From positions 2,604,001-2,668,000 of the forward strand of contig CAVVPY010000001.1 in assembly GCA_963750295.1 (NCBI GenBank): a stretch of 64,000 nt of DNA, given 5' to 3'. Positions 32,979-42,250 of this stretch are shown here, piece after piece (the stretch's first letter is position 1; each line of letters starts with the position of its first letter). The notes beneath the pieces are model-generated. The model was not told the origin of the DNA and did no database searches. It was given only the letters and a program-made list of their open reading frames with translations. A program made the position numbers and the translations under genes. Source of the DNA: CAVVPY01 sp963750295 (lineage in GTDB: Bacteria; Actinomycetota; Actinomycetes; Mycobacteriales; Jatrophihabitantaceae).

Positions 32979-33260
32979 CTACGCGGCGTCGATGGACAGC
33001 TCGTAGACCTCAGTGCGGACCAGCGTGGTTTCGGCACCGGCTGCCGACCCGGTCATTGTTCCTGGCCGGTCTGCCCGCGCACCGGCCGCGTCATCCCAGT
33101 ACGAGACGTTGAGCGCGCGGCCATGGTCGCGATCGACAAGCAGTCGGAAGCCCACGAACGTGTCGCCGTTGTGTGCGACGACCGCGTTGTTGCGCACGTG
33201 CTCGATCACGTCCTCGGCGCGATCGGCGGCGAAGCTGATCTCGTCGATACGTACCCACAT
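32979..33260 (-). CDS. Small dimeric alpha-beta barrel-like protein
   Basis: 93 residues with a GGGAGG site before ATG 33260. The alternation of strands and one long helix (MWVRIDEISFAADRAEDVIEHVRNN... then FVGFRLLVDRDHGRALNVSYWDD) resembles antibiotic biosynthesis mono-oxygenase-like (ABM) folds. No catalytic residue can be assigned. Follows the anti-sigma gene by 24 bp and is probably part of the regulon operon. Confidence 0.65.
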   Translation of the reverse strand: MWVRIDEISFAADRAEDVIEHVRNNAVVAHNGDTFVGFRLLVDRDHGRALNVSYWDDAAGARADRPGTMTGSAAGAETTLVRTEVYELSIDAA

Positions 33261-33284
33261 GGCGACCTCCCGGGCCGGCGGCAG

Positions 33285-33533
33285 TTACGGGACGGTGTCG
33301 CCTGTGGGGCTGGCATCGCCGAACTGGTCGGCGGCATCGAGTAGTCCCCGGTAGTCCTCGCGACATGCCGGGCAGTTGCGCAGGTGTGCAGCCATCCCCG
33401 GTTGCGAGCGGGACGGCTGGCCGCCCGAGAGCTCTTCTTCGACGTAACGATGCAACACCTCGAAACCGGCCGCGCAGCCGGAGTCGACATCGTCGGTGGG
33501 GAGCAGGTTGTCAAGTTCCGGGTCAATGCTCAT
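33285..33533 (-). CDS. Zinc-finger anti-sigma factor
   Basis: 82 residues. HLRNCPACREDYRGLLDAA carries the H-x3-C-x2-C motif of zinc anti-sigma (ZAS) domains, and LHRYVEEELSGG upstream supplies the usual first helix. No transmembrane segment, so a soluble redox- or metal-responsive anti-sigma is likely. The ATG at 33533 overlaps the sigma factor stop by 4 bp; the frame is open further upstream only inside the sigma gene. Confidence 0.85.
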   Translation of the reverse strand: MSIDPELDNLLPTDDVDSGCAAGFEVLHRYVEEELSGGQPSRSQPGMAAHLRNCPACREDYRGLLDAADQFGDASPTGDTVP

Positions 33534-34204
33534 GACGCCCTGTCCGAGGTCGTCGGCCGGTCGTACCCGGCGCTCTGCAGACACGCGCGCAGCTTACGTC
33601 GGGCGTCGAACAACACCTTGTATATCGCGTTGCGGTTCGAGCCGAGGTGCCGCGCGAACGCATCCATCGGCACCTCGTTCAACGCAATGGCGACGAACAC
33701 CTGCCGCTGCAGCAGCGTCAGATCCTCATCGATCGCCCGGCGGAGCACCGCGAACAGTTCACGCTGCTCTGCGTTGCGCTCGGGTGCGACGAAAAGCGTG
33801 TCCGGCACCTCGTCCCATCCGGCATCGTCGATGCTGGCGCGGTGGGTTCGCCAGAAGTGCCGGCCCATCTTGGTGGACACCTCGAACATCACGAACTTGT
33901 AAGCCCAGGTGGTGAACCTACTGTCGCCGCGAAAGCTTGCCGCTTTCGACCGGATGGCCATCACCGCGTCGTCGCTGGCCTGTTGAGCGACGTCCTCCAA
34001 CTCCGGGCCGTAGATGCGCAGCGATCCGGCACGCCGCGACACCTCGTAGCGAGCAACCCGCAGCAGCAGAGCGTGCAGCGCTGCGCAGCACAGCTCGTGC
34101 TCGGTCCCCGACGCGCGCAGCCCATCGATCCACAGCTGTGACGTTGCGTCGAGCGCAACGGACGGCTGCGCGGGGCCGGTATCCGCACGCGGCTCGACCG
34201 GCAT
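33530..34204 (-). CDS. ECF-type sigma factor
   Basis: 224 residues from ATG 34204. Region 2 is seen in GPELEDVAQQASDDAVMAIRSKAASFRGDSRFTTWAYKFVMFEVSTKMGRHFW (split by a short linker), and region 4 in FVAIALNEVPMDAFARHLGSNRNAIYKVLFDARRKLR. Starts were limited by the Cys-rich non-conserved extension above 34204. Heads the minus-strand operon of anti-sigma, ABM-like, hydrolase, MOSC and DUF427 genes, which makes those candidates for its regulon. Confidence 0.88.
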   Translation of the reverse strand: MPVEPRADTGPAQPSVALDATSQLWIDGLRASGTEHELCCAALHALLLRVARYEVSRRAGSLRIYGPELEDVAQQASDDAVMAIRSKAASFRGDSRFTTWAYKFVMFEVSTKMGRHFWRTHRASIDDAGWDEVPDTLFVAPERNAEQRELFAVLRRAIDEDLTLLQRQVFVAIALNEVPMDAFARHLGSNRNAIYKVLFDARRKLRACLQSAGYDRPTTSDRAS

Positions 34205-34320
34205 GGCGGAAAAGTTACACCCACCAGAACCCGCCAACCCGACCGTGGGACGACGAATGTGGCACTGGCGGCCGGTTCGGGATGGTTCGCACAAGAGTGA
34301 CTTCGCATCCTTCGGCTGCA

Positions 34321-36141
34321 CTACAAGTCGAGCACAAGCTCGCTGTCGGGCTTCGCGCAACAAAGCAGAACATTGCCGGGGGCTGGTTGGTCGATCGGCA
34401 CCGGGTCGTAGACCACGGACCCGGCAAGCATCGCGCTCTCGCAGTTGTGACAGACCCCTGATCGGCACGACCACCGGACCGGGACCGCGCACGCCTCGGC
34501 GAAGTCGAGCAGGCTCGCAAAGTCCTCACGCCACGCTGCGGACAATCCGCTGCGGGAGAAGACGATCTGACCGCCCGTCCCAGCCGGGCCGTCCGGGACG
34601 TGCGGAGCGCGGACCGGTGCGGCAGCGATGCCCGGCGTCAGCGCTGGTCCGGCGCCGAACGCTTCCGAACGGATCTTGCCGGGGTTCAGACCCAGCTCGG
34701 TGAGAGCGCGGGTCACGTCGGACGTGAATGCCGTCGGCCCGCAGATGTAGGCATGCGCGTCGACCGGCAGCTGCAGCGATGCGAGCAGGTCGGCGTTCAC
34801 CCGGCCCGCTGACATGTAGTCCGTGCCGCGCTCGTCCGATGCCAGGGGGGCGGTATAGGCGACAATCCTGTGCGCATACGGCAACGGTTGCAGCAACGCC
34901 GCGACTTCGCCGGCAAACGGATGTTCGGCGCCGTTGCGCGCGCCGTGCACCCACCACACGTCTCGCCGGCTGTGCATCGCGGCCAGCGCATGCAGCATTG
35001 CGAGCACAGGTGTGGCGCCGATGCCGGCCGACACGAGAAGCACTGGCTCGTCGCCGTCATCGAGGACGAATCGCCCGCGTGGCGCGGCGACGTCGATGAG
35101 CGCGCCCGGGTTCAGTTCGCGATGGACGATGCCGCTCGCAAGCCCGTGCGACTCGAGCTTGACACTCACTCGGTACTCACCCGCTTCGGGCGCACCCGAG
35201 AGCGAATAGTTGCGGATGACCGCTCGGCCGGTGCCGGATGACTGGAGCGACAGGGTGATGAACTGGCCGGGACGCGGCCGCGGAAGTGGCACTGCGTCCG
35301 GCGCGACGAGGTGCACGGAGAGCACGGTGTCGCTTTCCCGTACCACGCGCGCGACGCGAAGCTGACGAAACCCCGACCACGGCGGTGGATCCGCGTCGAC
35401 CGCTGCGAGTCCGGGATTGCCGACCCGGCCCTCCGGGGACGCCAGAATGGCGTCGAACGAGGCTCGCCAACCCGGGCTCAATGCCGGCATCACGGCAGCA
35501 CGCGCAACCTCCGCGCGGTCGTGGCCGGGCCGGTAGAGCAGCGCGTCGATATCGGCTACAGACATTCGGTCCGGAGCTGCGCCGACCATCACGATGTCGT
35601 TGCCGGCTTCGACGACGCCCTCTCGCAGTACGCGCAAGTAGAAGCCGGGACGGCCGTGCGCGACCAACAACGCCGGCAGTTGTGGCTCGTCCAGCCGTAG
35701 CCCGACGCGATAGCAGGTCACCCGCGGCTGGCTCACCTCGAACACAGCCGTCCCGACCTCGAAGCGGTCGCCGATGCACACGGTGTCGTCCGCCAGCCCG
35801 TCCACCGTGAAGTTCTCGCCGAACTGGCCGAATGCGAGGTCGTCGCGGCGCAACTGTTGCCGCCAATGCGTGTAGGACTGCTGTTGGTAGACGAGCACTG
35901 CGCGGTGCGGGCCGCCGTGGCCGTCGAGATCGCCCTGCCCGTCGCCGTCGATGTTGAGGGTGCGCACGGTATGCGGGCCGGCCGCAGGCGATTTGAACAC
36001 TGCGGTCCGCACGACCCGGCCCTGCCAGGACACGTCGTGCGGCAGTCCCACACTGACTGCCATCAGCCTGCCGACCACGACGGGCTCGGTGCCGTCGGAA
36101 AACGCGTCGGTTGTGTTGCTGCGTGACGTGGCGTCGGTCAA
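34321..36141 (-). CDS. MOSC - ferredoxin reductase - 2Fe-2S ferredoxin fusion
   Basis: 606 residues from a TTG at 36141 with GGAGGTG upstream; the frame is open to 36225. Domain 1 (about 20-220) is a YiiM-like MOSC domain (HGGPHRAVLVYQQQSYTHWR, FGENFTVDGL, VTCYRVGLRL). Domain 2 (about 245-480) is a flavin-binding ferredoxin-NADP reductase (RNYSLSGAP, VSAGIGATPVLAMLH, YICGPTAF). Domain 3 is a plant-type 2Fe-2S ferredoxin with CRSGVCHNC and a distal Cys in LLCCAKP. One chain could pass electrons from NAD(P)H to a Moco site. Neighbouring context gives no substrate. Confidence 0.92.
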   Translation of the reverse strand: MTDATSRSNTTDAFSDGTEPVVVGRLMAVSVGLPHDVSWQGRVVRTAVFKSPAAGPHTVRTLNIDGDGQGDLDGHGGPHRAVLVYQQQSYTHWRQQLRRDDLAFGQFGENFTVDGLADDTVCIGDRFEVGTAVFEVSQPRVTCYRVGLRLDEPQLPALLVAHGRPGFYLRVLREGVVEAGNDIVMVGAAPDRMSVADIDALLYRPGHDRAEVARAAVMPALSPGWRASFDAILASPEGRVGNPGLAAVDADPPPWSGFRQLRVARVVRESDTVLSVHLVAPDAVPLPRPRPGQFITLSLQSSGTGRAVIRNYSLSGAPEAGEYRVSVKLESHGLASGIVHRELNPGALIDVAAPRGRFVLDDGDEPVLLVSAGIGATPVLAMLHALAAMHSRRDVWWVHGARNGAEHPFAGEVAALLQPLPYAHRIVAYTAPLASDERGTDYMSAGRVNADLLASLQLPVDAHAYICGPTAFTSDVTRALTELGLNPGKIRSEAFGAGPALTPGIAAAPVRAPHVPDGPAGTGGQIVFSRSGLSAAWREDFASLLDFAEACAVPVRWSCRSGVCHNCESAMLAGSVVYDPVPIDQPAPGNVLLCCAKPDSELVLDL

Positions 36142-36371
36142 CGCGCCACCTCCGTGACATCGCCCTCGCCCAGCCGAACGTGCCGACGACGAGTCCGGGG
36201 TCGGCGTTGGGCGTTCGGCGCACACTGTGGATCGGGTAGCGCGGTGTGCCGTCGCACTCTACCGTCGATGTCCGGCTGAAAGAGCTCCTCGCCGGCTCCC
36301 GTGAGCCCGGCGGCGGCCGCTGCCGAACGGTGCCGCTGTCAAGATCGATCTCACGTCTGGAGAATGTGCCC

Positions 36372-37109
36372 GTGACAGACGTGATGTTGGTCGAGGACGA
36401 CGAGACGATTGGCCGGAACCTTCACGGGGCGTTGGTCGATGCACGCTACGACGTGCTGTGGTGCCGCGACGGCGGTTCGGCGATCGCGGCGGCCGCCACA
36501 CAGCGAACCGTCGACGTCATCGTCCTGGACCTCGGTCTACCTGACATCGACGGGGTAGACGTGTGCCGTGCGCTACGGGCTCGGCGGCCTGACGTGGTGA
36601 TCGTGATCCTCACGGCGCGCGATACCGAGATCGACGTCGTCGTGGGGTTGGAGGCCGGCGCGGATGATTACTTGACCAAGCCGATCCGGACGACGGAGCT
36701 GTTGGCTCGCCTGCGAGCTCATCTGCGCAGGGCAACTCCGCGCGAGCACGCGGCGACGCGCCACGTCGTGGGTGACCTGGTCGTAGATGAGGCGACGCGC
36801 CGCGCGTGGCTCGGAGACTCCGAACTTGTGTTGCGGGCAAAGGAGTTCGATCTGCTGGCCAGGTTGGTTCGTGAGCCTGGTGTGGCAGTGAGCCGGGCGG
36901 CGCTCATGGCCGACGTGTGGGACGAGCATTGGTATGGCTCGACGAAGACGCTTGACGTTCATGTCGCGTCGGTGCGGCGTGCCCTCGAGCAGGGCAGCGG
37001 TGGAGCGGGGTCGACCGTGCAGACGCCAGTGGTCGAGACGTTGCGGGGTTTCGGCTATCGCGTTGATGTCCGTCCGAAACCGGGCATGACGCACAATGGT
37101 CCTGATTGA
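36372..37109 (+). CDS. OmpR-family response regulator
   Basis: 245 residues. GTG 36372 was chosen because GGAG lies 9 bp upstream and the receiver domain begins at once. Phosphoacceptor Asp53 lies in VIVLDLGLPDIDG, with the acidic pair LVEDDE and Lys in YLTKPI. The C-terminal winged helix (VLRAKEFDLLARLVREPGVAVSRAALMADVW, then TLDVHVASVRRALE) is complete. Its partner kinase is probably the one at 42251; the ABC operon between them is the likely target. Confidence 0.93.
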   Translation: MTDVMLVEDDETIGRNLHGALVDARYDVLWCRDGGSAIAAAATQRTVDVIVLDLGLPDIDGVDVCRALRARRPDVVIVILTARDTEIDVVVGLEAGADDYLTKPIRTTELLARLRAHLRRATPREHAATRHVVGDLVVDEATRRAWLGDSELVLRAKEFDLLARLVREPGVAVSRAALMADVWDEHWYGSTKTLDVHVASVRRALEQGSGGAGSTVQTPVVETLRGFGYRVDVRPKPGMTHNGPD

Positions 37110-37115
37110 CGTCGG

Positions 37116-39776
37116 TCAGAGTCGTCGGATGGTGGGCAGCAGATTGCGTCCCGATATCCGAACGGCGCCGACGGTGACGATCGCGAGGCACGCCACGATG
37201 AGCACCGTCAGTGCGACCAGATAGGGCCAGGGAACCGTGATCGCCGACGGCGGCGGGTCGAAGACGCCGGTGAGAACCTTGACCAGGGCCTGGGTCAGGT
37301 AGGCGCCGAGCACCGCGCCGCCGAGCGCTCCGGTCACTCCGACGAGGAGGGTCTCGCAGGCGACGGTCGCGCGGAGGTGTCTGCGGCGGGCACCCAGGGC
37401 GTTCATGATGGCCAGGCTGCGGCGGCGCTCGGCCAGGCCGAGAGCGAGCACAAGTCCACCCGCGGCGGCAGCAAGGACGAGAGCAAAGGCCAGTTCGACG
37501 CGACTCAGTCCGGCGAGGTCGACGGAAGTGAGGCTCGAACCGACCGCACCGCGCGTGGTGCTGATGTCAGTGACGCTGACCGCCGGTCCGACGAGCGCGC
37601 GAACGCGGGCGGCGACGGGGGAGGAATTGGTGGCGCCGGTGTTGATGAGGAAGCTGCCAACGGCGTTGCTGCCGGTCTGCCGCGCCACGTAGCCGGCGTC
37701 GGTGACGAAGAAGCTGTCCTTCGGTGCGGTCGGGAACTCCGACACCACGCCGACGTAATGGAATGGCACCGTGACCAGCTGATGGGTGCGACCGTCGATG
37801 AGCCGCAGGTTGATGAGATCGCCGAGGTGGAGTTGATAGTCCTTGACCGTCTCGGCGCTGACCAGGATGGAATCGGGTTTGGTCTGCAGGGTGTGCATGA
37901 GCGCGGCCGCGCTGCCACCCTGGAAGTAGCTGTCCTGCAACGCGGTGACGGAACGGATCGAGCCGGGGCGCACCCCGTAGAGGTCCTGCAGATCGGTGCC
38001 GACATAGGCGTAGCGGTGCTGCAGCGGTTCCACGCCGGTCACGCCGGGCACCGCGGCCAGGTGGGCCGCGAAGCCGGGGCCGACGCTGGCGGCGGGTGAC
38101 TCGGTGACGGTGACATCGGCGCCGTTGGTCAACTGGGCGTCGGCTTCGGCCTGGGCGCGGTAGGTGGCGTTGAAGCTGGCCGTGGATATCGCGAACGCGA
38201 TGGCGAGGGCGAGCACGGTCGCGGCCTTGACGAGCGGACGTCGTTGACGGGACATACTGGCGCTCAGTACGGGCGCGAGACGGCCGGCGAACGGTCGCAG
38301 CAGCACCGCGGTAACCCGCCGCCCGCGGCCGAGCAGGAGGTCGACCAAGCGCCACACGAGCAGTCCGGCGCCGAGCCACAGCAGCGCCGGACCGGCCAGG
38401 GCCCAGTAAGAGACCGAGATCGTCGGAACCCCCTCGGGGGCCAGAACCAGCTGATAGCCGTTGTGACTCGCCGCATTCACGACCAGACCGGCACCGACGA
38501 GGGCGGCCACGTCGAGACCGTAGCGAGCCCACCACGGGTAGCGGCCGGTCGCGATCTCGGCCCGACCGCTGGCGATCGTTTGTTCGCGCACGTCGCGGCG
38601 GGCCGGTAGGAGCACGGCGCCGCCGGTGATCGCGAGGCCCGTGACAACAGCGAGGCCGGCCCACACGAGGGCGGAGGTGGTGGTAGCACCGAAGCTTGCC
38701 GAGCCGAAGGCGGCAGCGCCGACGGCGAGCGCAGCGCAGAGGCCGACGACACACCCCAGCACTGCGATGACGGCCGCCTCGAGCGAGGCCAGCCGCAGCA
38801 GCTGCCGCTGCGACGCGCCGCGGATCCGCAGCAGTGCCTGCTCGCTGCGGCGTCGCCGCGCGCCGGCCGTCGCCACGGTGGCGGTCAACAGCCCGGCGAG
38901 GACGGCGCCGGGCAGGCCGAGGAACAGGAACAGGATCTGCGCGTAGGCAGCATCACCGCGCGCGGCGTCGAGTGCCGCGGCGAGGTTGTTGCCCACCATC
39001 GCCGTACCGGTGCTGCGTGCTTCGAGGTTGTGCGCGGCGGCGGTGACCGTCGAGTAGGCGGCGGCCGGATCGGCGGGCAGGGCGTGGCTCAACCGCGCAT
39101 GGATCTGAGTGGACACGAGGTCGGGGCGTCCAGCGGCGATGGGGTTGCTGAATTTTTGCCACTGGGGGTAGGGCAGCAGGACGACGTTGTCGGGCGGCGC
39201 GGTCGGCTGCGCCCCGACGGGCGCACCGACCTTCTGGAACAGCGAGTTGGCCTGGGGTAGGTCGACGACGCCGGACACCGTGACCGTTACCGGGGCGAGC
39301 CCGGGCCGTTGGATGGTGATGCGTGAGCCGGGGGCGGCGTGCAGGTTGGCCGCCGTCTGCTGCGCGAGCAGCACCCCGAGTCCGGTGCCGGTGAGGGTGC
39401 GGATCTCGCCGCCGAAGGTGGCGGCGTAGGCCGTCGGCAGGCCGAGGACCACGCCGCTTCCGGTGGTCTGGGTGGTGCCCGACGTGGTCGCGCTCAGCCC
39501 GGGAACCTGCGTGAACCCGACTGTCTGGCTGGCCTGCACGCTCGAGGTGTGCGCAACCAGAGCGGCGGTCTTGGCCGGGCCGACGCCCTGGGCAACCTGG
39601 ACCTGCCAGTCGACGCTGACCGAGCGGACTGCCCGGCCGGTCATGCTGGCCTTGGCGTGGGCGAGGAATGCGCCCAGGCTGGCGAGCAGCGCAACCGCGA
39701 TGGCCACGCCGATCGCGGCGCCGAGCAGACGCGCCGGTTGGCGGCGCAGCAGAGCAGGCAGCCAGATCCGGATCAT
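37116..39776 (-). CDS. Large FtsX-like ABC permease
   Basis: 886 residues with about ten predicted transmembrane helices in the two-FtsX-domain layout: TM1 (LGAAIGVAIAVALLASLGAF), large extracytoplasmic domain, a helix cluster around 290-500, a second extracytoplasmic domain (about 540-720), and a C-terminal triple helix with ERRRSLAIMNALGARRRHLRA. This type exports or shuttles lipids or peptides or senses antimicrobial peptides. It overlaps the ATPase gene upstream by 4 bp and is the last of a four-gene operon. Confidence 0.92.
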   Translation of the reverse strand: MIRIWLPALLRRQPARLLGAAIGVAIAVALLASLGAFLAHAKASMTGRAVRSVSVDWQVQVAQGVGPAKTAALVAHTSSVQASQTVGFTQVPGLSATTSGTTQTTGSGVVLGLPTAYAATFGGEIRTLTGTGLGVLLAQQTAANLHAAPGSRITIQRPGLAPVTVTVSGVVDLPQANSLFQKVGAPVGAQPTAPPDNVVLLPYPQWQKFSNPIAAGRPDLVSTQIHARLSHALPADPAAAYSTVTAAAHNLEARSTGTAMVGNNLAAALDAARGDAAYAQILFLFLGLPGAVLAGLLTATVATAGARRRRSEQALLRIRGASQRQLLRLASLEAAVIAVLGCVVGLCAALAVGAAAFGSASFGATTTSALVWAGLAVVTGLAITGGAVLLPARRDVREQTIASGRAEIATGRYPWWARYGLDVAALVGAGLVVNAASHNGYQLVLAPEGVPTISVSYWALAGPALLWLGAGLLVWRLVDLLLGRGRRVTAVLLRPFAGRLAPVLSASMSRQRRPLVKAATVLALAIAFAISTASFNATYRAQAEADAQLTNGADVTVTESPAASVGPGFAAHLAAVPGVTGVEPLQHRYAYVGTDLQDLYGVRPGSIRSVTALQDSYFQGGSAAALMHTLQTKPDSILVSAETVKDYQLHLGDLINLRLIDGRTHQLVTVPFHYVGVVSEFPTAPKDSFFVTDAGYVARQTGSNAVGSFLINTGATNSSPVAARVRALVGPAVSVTDISTTRGAVGSSLTSVDLAGLSRVELAFALVLAAAAGGLVLALGLAERRRSLAIMNALGARRRHLRATVACETLLVGVTGALGGAVLGAYLTQALVKVLTGVFDPPPSAITVPWPYLVALTVLIVACLAIVTVGAVRISGRNLLPTIRRL

Positions 39777-40651
39777 GCGTGATCACCTTCGGTGCTGTCT
39801 CGGACTGCCAACGGGTCACCCGGGACCGGCCCGGTGGACCAGGGTGCGGTCGCTTCGGTGAGCGGCGTGGTTGCCGGGTGCAGACGGCCGTCGTGCATCG
39901 GCCACACCGTCCGCATGCGGCCGCCGATGGCACGGTCGTGGGTGGCCACCACGAGTGCGGCGTCGATCTCGTCGCTGACCTGCGCGAGCACGTCGGCAAC
40001 GTGGTCGGCGGTGTGGCGGTCGAGCTGGCTGGTGGGCTCGTCGGCGAGGATCAGACGGGGCCGCGCAGCCAGGACGCGGGCAATCACGACGCGTTGCGCC
40101 TGGCCGCCGGACAGCTGCTGCGGCAAGTCGCTGTGCACCGTGTCGAGGTCGAGCAGATCCAACGCCGACCGGGCCCGCTCCCGCGCTTCGCCGACCGGGA
40201 CGTCGGCGAGCAGCATCGGCAGTTCGACGTTCTCCAGCGCGGTCAGGCTCGGGATCAGGGTCGGAGTCTGGAAGACCAGCCCGACGCGCTGGATGCCAGA
40301 TCGGGGGTGGCCGTTGAGGGCGGGCCAGCTGATCTGCCCGGCGCTCGGCGTCTCCAGCCCGGCCAACAGGTGCAGCAGGGTCGACTTACCCGACCCGGAC
40401 GGTCCGACGATCGCGATGCGGTCCCGTTCGGCGACGGTGCACGTCACGTCGTAGACGGCGACCACGGCGCGGTCTCCGGTGCCGTAGGTTCTGCCGACCG
40501 CAACGCACCGGGCGACCACTTTGTCGGGGTCCCCGCATCGCGGCTCCATCGTGGCGAGGCCTAGCACGCCCGACCCGGTGACGTCCGACTGCACGGGCTG
40601 GTCATCGTCGGGTGGCGGAGTCGAGCCGTTCGAGTTGCCCGGACCAGTCAT
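39773..40651 (-). CDS. ABC transporter ATP-binding protein (first)
   Basis: 292 residues. Walker A GPSGSGKST, Q-loop VFQTPTL, signature LSGGQAQR, Walker B LILADEPTSQLD and switch His VATHD are intact. An extra 40-residue N-terminal leader (SNGSTPPPDDDQPVQ) and a 40-residue C-terminal tail flank the core. Overlaps both neighbours by 4 bp. The operon has two ATPases for one long permease, implying an asymmetric ATPase dimer. Confidence 0.92.
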   Translation of the reverse strand: MTGPGNSNGSTPPPDDDQPVQSDVTGSGVLGLATMEPRCGDPDKVVARCVAVGRTYGTGDRAVVAVYDVTCTVAERDRIAIVGPSGSGKSTLLHLLAGLETPSAGQISWPALNGHPRSGIQRVGLVFQTPTLIPSLTALENVELPMLLADVPVGEARERARSALDLLDLDTVHSDLPQQLSGGQAQRVVIARVLAARPRLILADEPTSQLDRHTADHVADVLAQVSDEIDAALVVATHDRAIGGRMRTVWPMHDGRLHPATTPLTEATAPWSTGPVPGDPLAVRDSTEGDHA

Positions 40652-41334
40652 GCGGACACCTCACCACTGCGGAGCGTGATCACGCGGTCGGCCGCCGCGG
40701 CGACGGCCGCGCTGTGGCTGGCGACCAGCAGGGCAGTGCCGCGGTGGGCGCGTCGCGCGAGAATGGCCAGCACCTGCGCCTCCGTGCCGGAGTCGAGTTC
40801 ACCGGTGGGTTCGTCGGCCAGCACCACGGGTGGGTCGTTGGCGAGCGCGACGGCCAGCCCGGCCCGGACCGTTTCACCGCCGGAGAGGGTGTCGGGTCTG
40901 GCGTGGGCGCGGTGCGCCAGGCCGAGCGCGGCGAGATTGTCGTCCGCACCGCGTCCAGAGGTACGGGCGAGGCTGCGAGCGAGGGCGATGTTCTGCGCAA
41001 TGGTGAGGTGGTTGAGCAGGTTGCCGCTCTGGGTGAGTACGCCGACCAGGCGCGCCCGCAACCGTGCCCGCTCAGCCTCGGGACGGCGGGTCAGGCGAGT
41101 TCCGTCGATGCGTACGGTTCCGCCGTCTGGTTCGTCCAGACCGGCCAGGCACGCCAGCAGGGTCGACTTGCCCGATCCGGACGGTCCGACGACGGCGACG
41201 AACTCGCCAGGCGCGATAGCGATCGACACCCCGCGCAGAGCCTGGGTTTCCTCGTCGCCAGAGTGGAAGAACCGGTGCAGCGATGTTGCGTCCAGAGCCG
41301 GCACGGGCCGTGTCTTCGCGCTCGTGGCCATCAC
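40648..41334 (-). CDS. ABC transporter ATP-binding protein (second)
   Basis: 228 residues. Walker A GPSGSGKST, Q-loop residue in VLTQSGNL, signature LSGGETVR (Q/R part replaced by T-V-R), Walker B VVLADEPTGELD, switch His VASHS. Compared with the first ATPase, the signature is less canonical, as in a heterodimer partner with one degenerate site. Start GTG 41334 overlaps the lipoprotein stop by 4 bp. Confidence 0.92.
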   Translation of the reverse strand: MMATSAKTRPVPALDATSLHRFFHSGDEETQALRGVSIAIAPGEFVAVVGPSGSGKSTLLACLAGLDEPDGGTVRIDGTRLTRRPEAERARLRARLVGVLTQSGNLLNHLTIAQNIALARSLARTSGRGADDNLAALGLAHRAHARPDTLSGGETVRAGLAVALANDPPVVLADEPTGELDSGTEAQVLAILARRAHRGTALLVASHSAAVAAAADRVITLRSGEVSA

Positions 41335-42014
41335 TTGGTCCAGGTGAAGGAGTCGGTGATCGTGCGCCAGGGGTCGACGTTGTCCGATCCGACTGGAGCC
41401 GCCAGGGTCAGCGTCACCGACATTGCGGCGCGCCAGAACGTGTAGCGCTCGACCGCCTCATTGGCGACCTTGCCGGTGACCGGGTTGACCGAGGAGTAGG
41501 CCTGGTAGGTGGCCAACACCGCGGGGCCGCCCTGGCGGGCCACCGTCGTCACGGTGCCGGCAACGAAGCCATGCGATGCGGACCTGATCTTGGGCAGGTC
41601 GACCGCGCGAACCGTGGCCGGAGTCGGCGCGCGCCCGGCGGGGGCGGACGTGATGGTGATGCTGTTGTACTTGTCGGAGAACACCACAGCCGACGCGGCC
41701 GACGACCGGGCCCAACCCTCGGGGATGGTGACGGTGAATCCCGATCCTGCGTAGGGGACGAAGGCTTGGTTGTCGGGGATGTCGCCGGGCGGGTTGCTTT
41801 CGACCACGGCCGGTCCGGACGCGCGTGACGCGGCCGGCGGGGACGACGCCGCCAACGGTGTGGACGGTGCCGTGCCGCCGCCCGCCGAGCCGCACGCCGT
41901 GAGCACTGCGAGGACAGCAGCTACCGCCCCGCCCGTGATCGCGACACGTGACTTCCGCGATTCGGCAAAGCGCGGCACTGTCGTGAGCTGGTCTGGTGAG
42001 CGGTTCGCTCGCAT
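41331..42014 (-). CDS. Lipoprotein of ABC operon
   Basis: 227 residues from ATG 42014 (ATG 42017 equally possible), with GAGGA upstream. The lipobox LTAC follows a hydrophobic helix AITGGAVAAVLAVLTAC. The mature part, after a Ser/Pro/Ala linker, starts VPYAGSGFTVTIPEGWAR and is a beta-rich LpqN/PsbP-like domain with YTFWRAAMSVTLTLAAP. First gene of the operon; it may bring substrate to the permease or report envelope stress. Confidence 0.85.
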   Translation of the reverse strand: MRANRSPDQLTTVPRFAESRKSRVAITGGAVAAVLAVLTACGSAGGGTAPSTPLAASSPPAASRASGPAVVESNPPGDIPDNQAFVPYAGSGFTVTIPEGWARSSAASAVVFSDKYNSITITSAPAGRAPTPATVRAVDLPKIRSASHGFVAGTVTTVARQGGPAVLATYQAYSSVNPVTGKVANEAVERYTFWRAAMSVTLTLAAPVGSDNVDPWRTITDSFTWTK

Positions 42015-42250
42015 CATCGGGTCCTCGTTCCACGTCCGGTGTGCCCAGGGCTGCAGGTTGCTCGGGCCCCTGGGTTTCGACGCTAAGGACCGGCAGGCAA
42101 GCAGCGTGGCCGGATCAGGTAAGCCGACGGCAAAACCTTGCAAAGAACGGCTGCGGAACACCGCGTCGTGGAAATTCCGCTGACACACTTGGCGCCTACG
42201 CCGGGCACCGATGCCAGGTCCGCGGCGACGGTCGACCGACAGGGGGCGCG

